Shown: piece by piece, positions 28,358-36,422 of the stretch
Layout: the number at the start of each line of letters is the position of its first letter
Position numbering within the stretch: the stretch's first letter is position 1
Assembly: GCF_030535495.1 (NCBI RefSeq)
Contig: NZ_JAUNRW010000001.1
Coordinates: 17,662-81,661 of the forward strand
Direction: 5' to 3'
DNA length: 64,000 bases
Origin: Corynebacterium sp.
GTDB taxonomy: Bacteria > Actinomycetota > Actinomycetes > Mycobacteriales > Mycobacteriaceae
Translations under genes and position numbers: made by a program
Notes under the pieces: model-generated
Database searches by the model: none
Seen by the model: only the letters and a program-made list of their open reading frames with translations
Told to the model about the DNA's origin: nothing

Positions 28358-29863
28358 ATGACCAACGCCGAGACCGCCGACCCCCGGGAACTCCAGCGGG
28401 AGCTTCGGACCCTGAGCAGCCGCAACTCGAAGCTGTCCCAACTGCTCAAGGCGTCACGTGACAAGCTCAAGGATCTCTCCGCCCAGATCGACGCCCTGGC
28501 CGAGCCCGCCTCGACCTACGGCGTCTACCTCGCCGGGGGACTGGGGCGCGACGCCGAGGTGTTCACCTCCGGCCGGCTCATGAGGCTCAAGGTCTCCCCG
28601 CACGTGGCACCCGATGAGCTGGTCCCCGGTGCCCTGGTGCGCCTGGGGGACGGGTCCATCGTGGTGGAGGTCTGCGGTTTCCCCGACACCGGCGAGCTGG
28701 GGGTGCTCACCGAGCGGGTCGGTCAGGGGCGCGCCCTGGTGGCCAACCCCACCGGGGAGGAACGCCTGGTGCGTCTAGCCGAGCCCATCGCCACCACCGC
28801 CCGCGCGGGTGACACCCTGCTGGTGGACTCCAAGGCCGGCCTCGCCTACGAACGGATCCCGAAGACCGAGGTCTCGCAGCTGTCGCTGGAGGAGGTCCCG
28901 GATGTCACCTACGACGACATCGGTGGCCTCGACGAGCAGATCGACCAGATCCGCGACGCCGTGGAACTGCCGTTCTCCCATCCGGAGCTCTATCGCCGCT
29001 ACCAGCTCAACCCGCCCAAGGGTGTGCTGCTCTACGGCCCGCCCGGCTGCGGCAAGACGCTCATCGCCAAGGCGGTGGCCAACTCGCTCAGCCAGCGGCT
29101 CGGCGACGGTTCCGCCAGCTACTTCCTCAACGTCAAGGGCCCGGAGCTGCTCAACAAGTACGTCGGTGAGACTGAACGTCGCATCCGGCTCATCTTCGAG
29201 CGCGCCCGGGAGCTGGCGGGGGAGGGCCGCCCGGTGATCATCTTCTTCGACGAGATGGAGTCGATCTTCCGCACCCGCGGCTCCGGTGTGTCCTCCGACA
29301 TGGAGACCACCGTCGTCCCGCAGCTGCTCACCGAGCTCGACGGCGTGGAGAACCTGGCCAACGTCATCATCATCGGCGCGACCAACCGCGAGGAACTCAT
29401 CGACCCGGCCCTGCTGCGCCCGGGGCGACTCGACGTCAAGATCCGGGTGCAGCGCCCCACCCGGGACGGGGCGCGTGACATCTTCCGCCGCTACCTCACC
29501 GCCGAGGTCCCGCACGCCACGGGGGTGGAGGAGCTCATTGAGGTGGGCGTCGAGAAGCTCTTTGATCCGCGGCCCTTCGTCGAGCTGACGCTCATCGACG
29601 ACACCATCGAGGTCCTCGACTACTCCGACTTCGTCTCCGGGGCGATGATCGCCAACATCGTCGATAGGGCGAAGAAGCTGGCCATCAAGGATCACCTGGC
29701 AGGTGTCAGCACGGCAGGTGTGTCCACCGCCCACATCGCGGAGGCGGTGGCCGCCGAGCAGAACGAGTCGGAGGACCTGCCGAACACGGCGAACCCGGAC
29801 GAATGGTCGCGGATCGCGGGCCGGCACGGTAAGCGTGTCGTCCAGGCACGAGTGATTGGATAG
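28358..29863 (+). CDS. arc: Proteasome-type AAA ATPase ARC (Mpa homologue)
   Basis: A 501-residue ring-forming AAA unfoldase that recognises Pup-tagged proteins. N-terminal coiled coil (residues 8-50; [27 protein letters not shown]), OB domains (about 50-180), then the AAA domain with Walker [12 protein letters not shown], Walker [11 protein letters not shown] and the second region of homology. In mycobacteria the C terminus ends GQYL and docks on the 20S proteasome; here it ends VVQARVIG and no proteasome genes are present. It heads the dop-pup-paf cluster. Confidence 0.95.
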   Translation: MTNAETADPRELQRELRTLSSRNSKLSQLLKASRDKLKDLSAQIDALAEPASTYGVYLAGGLGRDAEVFTSGRLMRLKVSPHVAPDELVPGALVRLGDGSIVVEVCGFPDTGELGVLTERVGQGRALVANPTGEERLVRLAEPIATTARAGDTLLVDSKAGLAYERIPKTEVSQLSLEEVPDVTYDDIGGLDEQIDQIRDAVELPFSHPELYRRYQLNPPKGVLLYGPPGCGKTLIAKAVANSLSQRLGDGSASYFLNVKGPELLNKYVGETERRIRLIFERARELAGEGRPVIIFFDEMESIFRTRGSGVSSDMETTVVPQLLTELDGVENLANVIIIGATNREELIDPALLRPGRLDVKIRVQRPTRDGARDIFRRYLTAEVPHATGVEELIEVGVEKLFDPRPFVELTLIDDTIEVLDYSDFVSGAMIANIVDRAKKLAIKDHLAGVSTAGVSTAHIAEAVAAEQNESEDLPNTANPDEWSRIAGRHGKRVVQARVIG

Positions 29864-29868
29864 AGGAC

Positions 29869-31431
29869 ATGAGCAGGTACATGGGTACGGAGACCGAGTA
29901 CGGCATCTCCACGCCGAGCAACCCGGGGCTGAGCCCCATCGTCACCTCCACGCACGCCGTGGTGGCCTATGCGGCGATGAACACCGGCGCGCGCTCGCGC
30001 TGGGACTACGAGGAGGAGTCCCCGCTCAAGGACACCCGCGGCTTCGATCTGCGCCGCTACCACACGGTGCCCGTCGTGGAGGCGGATGCGGTGGGCATCG
30101 CCAACGTGGTCACCACCAACGGCGCGCGTTTCTACGTCGACCACGCCCATCCGGAGTACTCCTCCCCGGAGGTCTCCAACGCCTATGACGCCATGGTCTA
30201 CGACGCCGCCGGCGATGTCGTCATGCGCAAGGCCGTGGCCAATGTGCAGGAGCTCTACGAGCAGGGCCTGAGCATTCTCAAGCACCACGACCCGTGCCCG
30301 CCGCTGAAGATCTACAAGAACAACGTCGACGGCAAGGGCGCCTCCTACGGTGCGCACGAGAACTACCAGTACTCGCGCAAGACTGATTTCCAGGTGCTCA
30401 CGCAGGCACTCATCCCGTTCTTCGTCACCCGCAACGTCATCATCGGCGCCGGCCGCCTGGGCATCGGCGAGGCGGGGGAGCGCGCCGGCTTCCAGATCTC
30501 CCAGCGCGCGGACTACTTCCACCAGGAGATCTCGCTGGAGACGACGCTCAACCGCGGAATCGTCAACACCCGCGACGAGCCGCACGCCAACGCCGTCCAC
30601 TTCCGCCGCCTGCACACCATCGTCGGTGACGCCAACATGTCGCAGACCGCGAACTTCCTTAAACTGGGCATGACGAAGCTGGTCATCGACGCCATCGAGA
30701 ACGAGGTCGACTTCACCGACCTGCGCCTGGCCGACCCGGTCGCGGAGATCAAGAACGTCTCCCACGACCTCTCGCTCACCCACCGACTCACGCTTCGCGA
30801 CGGCCGCGAGCTCACCGCCCTGGAGATCCTCGCCGCCTACCGCGAGCGGGTGGCAGCGGTCGATGCGGTCGACGAGCGCGTCATCGCCCTGTGGGGCGAG
30901 GTCATGGAGATGCTTGCCGACGACCCCCTGTCCACCTCCCACCTGCTCGACTGGACCGCCAAGTGGGCGCTCATCAAGGGCTACCTCGACCGCGGGGTGG
31001 ACATCAGTGACCCGAAGCTCGCGCTCATCGACCTGCAGTACGCGGACATCGACCCGGCGAAGTCCCTCTACCATGCCCTGGTGCGCAAGGGTCGGATGGA
31101 GACTCTCGCCACGGAGGAGGAGATCGCGCGCGCAGCCGAGGTGCCGCCGGCCGATTCCCGCGCCTGGTTCCGCGGTGCCGTCTCCGCCCGCTTCCCGGAT
31201 GACGTCATCGCCGCGAGCTGGCAGACGATGATCCTCAAGCACTCCGCGGGTACCGCCCGATTCCAGACCAACGAGGTGGACAAGCTCACCCGCGAGCACG
31301 TGGGCGACGTCATCGAATCCGCCGCGGACACCGACGAACTCGTCGCCGCGCTGACGGAGATGAACTACGCGCCGGACACTTACGTCACCCACCACAACAA
31401 GTCCCACATCAACAAGCCACACCAGCACTAG
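29869..31431 (+). CDS. dop: Depupylase / Pup deamidase
   Basis: A 520-residue glutamine-synthetase-fold enzyme that deamidates Pup's C-terminal Gln and removes Pup from substrates. It opens with MSRYMGTETEYGISTP, the ATP/Mg site shared with PafA. KNNVDGKGASYGAHENYQYSR and TRDEPHA are further family blocks. The insert after residue 45 (SRWDYEEESPLKDTRGFDLRRYHT) is the Dop-specific loop and separates it from PafA. It starts five bases after arc; GAGGAC is the Shine-Dalgarno. Confidence 0.95.
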   Translation: MSRYMGTETEYGISTPSNPGLSPIVTSTHAVVAYAAMNTGARSRWDYEEESPLKDTRGFDLRRYHTVPVVEADAVGIANVVTTNGARFYVDHAHPEYSSPEVSNAYDAMVYDAAGDVVMRKAVANVQELYEQGLSILKHHDPCPPLKIYKNNVDGKGASYGAHENYQYSRKTDFQVLTQALIPFFVTRNVIIGAGRLGIGEAGERAGFQISQRADYFHQEISLETTLNRGIVNTRDEPHANAVHFRRLHTIVGDANMSQTANFLKLGMTKLVIDAIENEVDFTDLRLADPVAEIKNVSHDLSLTHRLTLRDGRELTALEILAAYRERVAAVDAVDERVIALWGEVMEMLADDPLSTSHLLDWTAKWALIKGYLDRGVDISDPKLALIDLQYADIDPAKSLYHALVRKGRMETLATEEEIARAAEVPPADSRAWFRGAVSARFPDDVIAASWQTMILKHSAGTARFQTNEVDKLTREHVGDVIESAADTDELVAALTEMNYAPDTYVTHHNKSHINKPHQH

Positions 31432-31445
31432 AAGGAGCACCCACC

Positions 31446-31634
31446 ATGCCAGGACCCCAGTCCCAGATCTCCGCCGGCGGCGGCAAGGACAACGACGACG
31501 ACGAGGCCCACGAGGCCGGCCAGGCCCAGCTGAACACCACCGGCACCGATGACCTCCTCGACGAGATCGACGGCCTGCTGGAGACCAACGCCGCCGAGTT
31601 CGTCCGCTCCTACGTGCAGAAGGGCGGCCAGTAA
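31446..31634 (+). CDS. pup: Prokaryotic ubiquitin-like protein Pup
   Basis: A 62-residue, acidic, largely disordered tag. The helical region LLDEIDGLLETNAAEFVRSYVQ and the terminal GGQ are diagnostic. The last residue is Gln, so it must be deamidated by Dop before PafA can attach it to lysines. GAAGGAG precedes the ATG. The pafA GTG follows directly after its stop codon. Confidence 0.97.
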   Translation: MPGPQSQISAGGGKDNDDDEAHEAGQAQLNTTGTDDLLDEIDGLLETNAAEFVRSYVQKGGQ

Positions 31635-33050
31635 GTGATCTTCGCCCGCCGCATCATGGGGGTGGAGACCGAGTACGGCATCACCGCGGTCGCCGGTGAG
31701 GGCGGGCGCTCGCTCACCCCGGACGAGATCGCGCGGTATCTGTTCCGCCCGATCGTCGAGAAGTACTCCAGCTCCAACATCTTCACCCGCAACGGCTCGC
31801 GCCTCTACCTCGACGTGGGCTCCCACCCGGAGATCGCCACCGGTGAGTGTGACAGCCTGACGCAGCTGCTCAACCATGAGCGGGCGGGGGACCGGGTCGT
31901 CGATTCGCTCGCGCAGCGCGCCGAGGAGGCCCTGGCGACAGATCGTCTCGACGCCCGCGTCTACCTGTTCAAGAACAACGTCGACTCGGTGGGCAACTCC
32001 TACGGCTGCCACGAGAACTACCTCGTGGGCCGCCACCTGCCGCTGCGCAGCCTGGGCAAGCAGCTGCTGCCCTTCATGATCACCCGCCAGCTCATCTGCG
32101 GCGCCGGCATGGTGGGCCGTGCCACGGGCGGCTTCCAGCCCGGCTTCGTGCTCTCCCAGCGCGCGGACCAGGTGTGGGAGGGTATTTCCTCGGCGACGAC
32201 CCGCGCCCGGCCGATCATCAACACCCGCGACGAACCGCACGGCGACTCGGAGCGCTTCCGCCGCATGCACGTCATCGTCGGCGACTCGAACATGTCCGAG
32301 CCCACCTTCGCGCTCAAGATCGGCGCAACGCAGCTGGTGCTCGAGATGGTGGAGGCCGGTGTCACCCTCCCAGACTTCGAGATGGACAACCCCATCGGGC
32401 ACATCCGCGACATCGCCCGCGACATGACCGGCGCCACCCCGCTGCAGCTCAAGGCAGGCGGCACCGTCACCGCACTCGAGGTCCAGGAGGCCACCCTCGC
32501 CGCCGCCACCGACTGGCTCGAGCAGCGTCCCGACGAGGGCACCCCCACCACCGAGCTGCGCCGGGTGCTCGACCTGTGGACCCGCCAGTTGGAGGCCATC
32601 CGTACCCAGGACTTCTCGAAGGTGGACCGCGAGATCGACTGGGTGATCAAGATGAATCTGCTCAACCGCTACCGCGAGCGCCTGGGGGAGGACTGGAGCC
32701 ATCCCAAGCTGGCGCAGGTCGACCTCAGCTTCCACGACATCCGCCCGGGTCGCGGCCTGTTCCCGCTGCTCGAATCGCGCGGACTGGTGGAGCGGTGGAC
32801 CACGGATGAGGCGATCACCGAGGCCATCGACACCGCCCCGCAGACCACCCGCGCCCGGCTGCGCGGCCAACTGATCACCCGGGCGGAGGAACTCGCAGCG
32901 CCCATCACCACCGACTGGGTCCACCTCAAGGTCAATGAGCCCGAGCCGCAGCTGGTGGAACTTCTCGACCCGTTTACGCCCGTCGACGCGCGCGTCGACG
33001 ATCTTCTGGCCTATCTTGAGGAGAACGCAGGTGAGTACGGGAGGACGTAG
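31635..33050 (+). CDS. pafA: Pup--protein ligase
   Basis: A 471-residue ATP-dependent ligase that joins the C-terminal Glu of activated Pup to substrate lysines. The start IFARRIMGVETEYGITAVAGE resembles Dop but lacks the Dop loop. FKNNVDSVGNSYGCHENYLVGR and INTRDEPHGDSERFRRMHVI are the nucleotide and metal sites. GTG start immediately abuts the pup stop, where mycobacteria and streptomycetes typically have prcB-prcA between pup and pafA; none is found here. Confidence 0.96.
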   Translation: MIFARRIMGVETEYGITAVAGEGGRSLTPDEIARYLFRPIVEKYSSSNIFTRNGSRLYLDVGSHPEIATGECDSLTQLLNHERAGDRVVDSLAQRAEEALATDRLDARVYLFKNNVDSVGNSYGCHENYLVGRHLPLRSLGKQLLPFMITRQLICGAGMVGRATGGFQPGFVLSQRADQVWEGISSATTRARPIINTRDEPHGDSERFRRMHVIVGDSNMSEPTFALKIGATQLVLEMVEAGVTLPDFEMDNPIGHIRDIARDMTGATPLQLKAGGTVTALEVQEATLAAATDWLEQRPDEGTPTTELRRVLDLWTRQLEAIRTQDFSKVDREIDWVIKMNLLNRYRERLGEDWSHPKLAQVDLSFHDIRPGRGLFPLLESRGLVERWTTDEAITEAIDTAPQTTRARLRGQLITRAEELAAPITTDWVHLKVNEPEPQLVELLDPFTPVDARVDDLLAYLEENAGEYGRT

Positions 33051-34004
33051 ATGGCCACACAGGAGAAGACGGTAGAGCGCCTGCTCAACCTGGTCTTCGC
33101 GTTGCAGGACGCGGACCGGCAGGGGGTGGGCATGCTCACCCCGGAGTGGATCCGCACCCATGTCAACGGTTACCGGGACGGGACCCGGGACGCTTTTCTC
33201 CGTCGCCTCAACCGCGACATCGCCACCTTGGGCCGCGCCGGGGTACCGCTGGAACAGCGCAGTTCCGATACCGGTGGCGCCACCTTCCGCCTGCTCACCG
33301 ACCGCTACGAGCTCCCGGCGGTCTCCTTCACCCCGGAGGAGGCCGCCGTTTTGGGCCTGGCCGGACAGATGGGGCAGTCCAGCGAGCTCGGTGTCTTCGC
33401 CCGCTCCGGGTGGACGAAGCTGGCCGCCGCCGGAGTCAGCCGGGATCTCTCGCAGGCTCCGGTGTTCACCGCCGTCAACGACACGCACCGTCTGGCGCCG
33501 GAGATCCTGGGCAACATCCTCACCATCATCCGCAAGGGCTACCGGATGTCCTTCGACTACGTCTCCACCCCCACCTCTGAACCGGTCCGCCGCACGATGG
33601 ACCCGTGGGCGATCGTCAACCACCAGGACAAGCTCTTCCTCATCGGCCACGACATCGACCGCGACGCTCCCCGCTGCTTCCGTGTCCTGCGCATCGCCAA
33701 GGTCTACGCCAAGCACCAGAAGATCACCCACCCCCGGCCGGAGGATGATCTTCAGGACATCGTCGTCGAATCACTGCGGGCCCTGCACAGCCGTGTCGAC
33801 GCCGTGCTCACCATCCCCGAGGACACCGCCCACGAGCTCGCCGCCGTCGGCACGCGCCGCGACGACGGGTTGACCGAGCTTATCGACGTCGACCGTGCCT
33901 GGCTGGCGCGTACCGCCGCCGGTTTCGCCCCGGATGTCATCGTCCATGAACCTGCCGACGTCCGCGATGACGTCATCGCCCTGCTGAAGGGAGCCCGCTC
34001 ATGA
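33051..34004 (+). CDS. pafB: PafB, WYL-domain transcriptional regulator
   Basis: A 317-residue DNA-binding regulator: N-terminal winged HTH (residues 5-70), central WYL domain (about 150-225; YRMSFDYVS...MDPWAIVNHQDKLFLIGHD) and a C-terminal extension. In mycobacteria PafB and PafC form a heterodimer that drives the LexA-independent DNA-damage response; the link to pupylation is mainly co-localisation. ATG directly follows the pafA stop, and its 3' end overlaps pafC by four bases. Confidence 0.93.
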   Translation: MATQEKTVERLLNLVFALQDADRQGVGMLTPEWIRTHVNGYRDGTRDAFLRRLNRDIATLGRAGVPLEQRSSDTGGATFRLLTDRYELPAVSFTPEEAAVLGLAGQMGQSSELGVFARSGWTKLAAAGVSRDLSQAPVFTAVNDTHRLAPEILGNILTIIRKGYRMSFDYVSTPTSEPVRRTMDPWAIVNHQDKLFLIGHDIDRDAPRCFRVLRIAKVYAKHQKITHPRPEDDLQDIVVESLRALHSRVDAVLTIPEDTAHELAAVGTRRDDGLTELIDVDRAWLARTAAGFAPDVIVHEPADVRDDVIALLKGARS

Positions 34005-34987
34005 GCCGCACCACCGACTCCGCCGACAAGCTCGAATCCATCGTCCGGGCTCTCAATCTCATCCCGTATTTCCGGGCGCATCCCGAGCGCAGCCTCATGG
34101 AGGCCGCCACGGACCTGGGCCGCGACCCGTCGGAGCTGCAGCGGGAGATGCATCGGCTGGCGTGCTGCGGGGTCGGTTCCTACCCGGAGGAACTGGTGGA
34201 CCTCCAGGCGGACTGGACCCGGGTGTCCATCACCGAGTCGCAGGGCATGGACCGCCCGCTCCGCCTGACCCCCACAGAGGCCGGCGCCCTGCTGCTCACC
34301 CTCGAATCCCTCGAGACGATGTCCGGGCTGACGGACCGGGACGCCGTCGTCTCGGCTGCCGGGAAGCTGCGGGGAATCATGGGGGACAAGGCCGTGGCCA
34401 TCTTCGATTCCCTGGCGGTGGACGATCCTGCAGAATCCACGCCGCAGGAGATTCTGCGCCAGGCGATCACCGAGGGGCGCCGCGTAGCGTTCACGTACTG
34501 GTCGCAGTCGTCGGACACGTCGACCCGGCGGGAGGTGGATCCGGCCAAGATCTTCGTCACCGAAGGGGAAACCTATCTGACGGCGTGGGACGAGGAGGCC
34601 GGTCGCCACAAGAACTTCCGGGCCGACCGCATGAAGGATGTCGCAATCCTCGCGCAGAAGGCCACCCCGAACCTGGACACACTGCCCTTCGATCCCGCGG
34701 ATCCCTTCGGCTACCGCCTCATCGCGGACCAGGCTGACCTGCTCATCCATCCCCAGCACACGTGGCTGGCCGACTACTACCCGATCACGCTGGGGGAGGC
34801 GGCCGCAGACGGCCGGGTGCACGCCCGCATGCCCGTCGGGTCACAGAACTGGTTCATCCGCTTTGCCCTCGGGCAATCCGACCGCCTGACGGTGACGGGC
34901 CCGCCGGAGCTCGTCGACGAGGTGTCCCGCAGCGCGACGGGTGCATTGACAGCGTATGATGAGGGTTCTACGTTTGAGACCAACTGA
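34001..34987 (+). CDS. pafC: PafC, WYL-domain transcriptional regulator
   Basis: A 328-residue partner of PafB with the same HTH-WYL plan. The WYL core is [52 protein letters not shown]. It starts in an ATGA overlap with pafB, implying coupled translation in equal amounts. tatA follows 26 bp later with its own Shine-Dalgarno. Confidence 0.92.
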   Translation: MSRTTDSADKLESIVRALNLIPYFRAHPERSLMEAATDLGRDPSELQREMHRLACCGVGSYPEELVDLQADWTRVSITESQGMDRPLRLTPTEAGALLLTLESLETMSGLTDRDAVVSAAGKLRGIMGDKAVAIFDSLAVDDPAESTPQEILRQAITEGRRVAFTYWSQSSDTSTRREVDPAKIFVTEGETYLTAWDEEAGRHKNFRADRMKDVAILAQKATPNLDTLPFDPADPFGYRLIADQADLLIHPQHTWLADYYPITLGEAAADGRVHARMPVGSQNWFIRFALGQSDRLTVTGPPELVDEVSRSATGALTAYDEGSTFETN

Positions 34988-35013
34988 GCTGCATTCTGAG
35001 AGGTAATACACAC

Positions 35014-35370
35014 ATGACTCCCGGCCCCTGGGAAATTCTGATCATCGTGCTCGTCGTCGTGCTCCTGTTCGGCGCGAAGAAGCTTCCTGACGCGGCCCGC
35101 TCCATCGGTCGCTCGATGCGCATCTTCAAGTCCGAGGTCAAGGAAATGAGCAACGACGACCAGCCGCAGCCGCAGCAGGGCCAGATCGCCCCGCCGCAGA
35201 ACCAGCAGCAGGAGTTCTGGGAGCAGCCGCAGAACCAGCCGAACCCGAACTACGAGCCCCGCCAGCAGCCGATGCCGGGTTACCAGCAGCCGCAGCAGGG
35301 ACAGCCGTACCCCGGTCAGCCCGGTCCCCAGGACCCGAACCAGCCCCGCCCGCACAACCCGAACCAGTAG
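35014..35370 (+). CDS. tatA: Sec-independent translocase subunit TatA
   Basis: A 118-residue pore-forming component of the twin-arginine pathway. One membrane helix (residues 5-22), hinge [27 protein letters not shown], then a long Gln/Pro/Asn-rich tail (about residues 50-118) rather than the usual short charged tail. The tail is low-complexity and probably disordered. GAGAGG precedes the ATG. tatC follows 19 bp downstream. Confidence 0.95.
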   Translation: MTPGPWEILIIVLVVVLLFGAKKLPDAARSIGRSMRIFKSEVKEMSNDDQPQPQQGQIAPPQNQQQEFWEQPQNQPNPNYEPRQQPMPGYQQPQQGQPYPGQPGPQDPNQPRPHNPNQ

Positions 35371-35389
35371 AACAGGGACGTAGATCGCC

Positions 35390-36376
35390 ATGTCCCTCCC
35401 GGAAGGCACCGCCACGCGTCGGCTGCGGTGGCGCAGCAAGCGCAAGAAGAAGTCGCCCACCGGAGACATGTCCCTGGTGGACCATCTCAAGGAGTTGCGC
35501 CGCCGTGTGATCATCTCCCTCGTGGCGATGTTCGTCGGCACCATCCTCGGCTTCATCTGGTACCAGCACGGCCCCTTCGGCTCCATGCCGCTCGGTGAGA
35601 TTCTCCGTGGCCCCTACTGTGAACTGCCCCCGGAGATCCGCGCGGACTTCACCCGCGACAACGAATGTCGTCTGCTGGCCACGCGGCCGTTCGAGATGTT
35701 CATGCTGCGCCTCAAGGTGGGCGCCCTGGCCGGTCTGGTGCTCTCCTCCCCGGTGTGGCTCTATCAGATCTGGGCGTTCATCGTCCCGGGTCTGCACAAG
35801 AAGGAACGCCGCACCACCTTCACCTTCGTCTCCCTGGCGGTGCTGCTGTTCGTCATGGGTGCACTCATCGCCTACTTCATCGTCGGGTTCGCCCTCGAGT
35901 TCCTCATGACGATGGGCTCCGAGTTCGCGGTGTCGGCGCTGACCGGCCAGGACTACTACAACTTCCTGCTCGGCCTGCTCATCATCTTCGGCGTGAGCTT
36001 CGAGGTGCCGCTCATCATCGTCATGCTCAACATCGTCGGCGTCCTCCCGTACCAGACGCTCAAGGAAAAGCGCCGGATCATCGTGTTGATCCTGTTCGTG
36101 TTCGCGGCGTTCATGACTCCCGGCCAGGATCCCTTCTCCATGGTCGTCCTGGCGTTCTGCCTGGTGATGCTCGTGGAGATGGCCATCCAGTTCACCCGCT
36201 GGAACGACAAGCGCCGCCGCGAGGAGCGCCCGGAGTGGATGGACCTGGACGATGAGTCCGCATCCCCGCTCAACACCGCCCCCGGTGGGACGGATGCGCC
36301 GGCCCCGATCTCCCGGCCCGCGCCGGTGCAGACCTCACCCAGTACGCACGCGGGCGGGTTCGACGACGTCCTCTAG
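35390..36376 (+). CDS. tatC: Sec-independent translocase subunit TatC
   Basis: A 328-residue receptor for twin-arginine signal peptides with six membrane helices. Conserved parts: DMSLVDHLKELRRRVIISL at the start (signal-peptide site), RPFEMFMLRLKVGALAGLVLSSPVWLYQIWAFIVPGLHKKER, and FGVSFEVPLIIVMLNIVGV. The C-terminal 45 residues are a Pro/Ala-rich cytoplasmic tail. An AGCGAGC-tg-GCTCGCT hairpin (36377-36392) follows the stop. Confidence 0.96.
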   Translation: MSLPEGTATRRLRWRSKRKKKSPTGDMSLVDHLKELRRRVIISLVAMFVGTILGFIWYQHGPFGSMPLGEILRGPYCELPPEIRADFTRDNECRLLATRPFEMFMLRLKVGALAGLVLSSPVWLYQIWAFIVPGLHKKERRTTFTFVSLAVLLFVMGALIAYFIVGFALEFLMTMGSEFAVSALTGQDYYNFLLGLLIIFGVSFEVPLIIVMLNIVGVLPYQTLKEKRRIIVLILFVFAAFMTPGQDPFSMVVLAFCLVMLVEMAIQFTRWNDKRRREERPEWMDLDDESASPLNTAPGGTDAPAPISRPAPVQTSPSTHAGGFDDVL

Positions 36377-36422
36377 AGCGAGCTGGCTCGCTGGCTGCCG
36401 GCATTTCAGTAGCCTGGGTCTC

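Noticed and set aside
34946-34960. TTGACA and TATGAT near the end of pafC as a tatA promoter
   Set aside because: The two hexamers are only three bases apart, not a usable -35/-10 spacing.
36377-36392. AGCGAGC-tg-GCTCGCT as tatC terminator
   Set aside because: Seven-bp stem with a two-base loop and no T-run; too weak to call, mentioned only with tatC.
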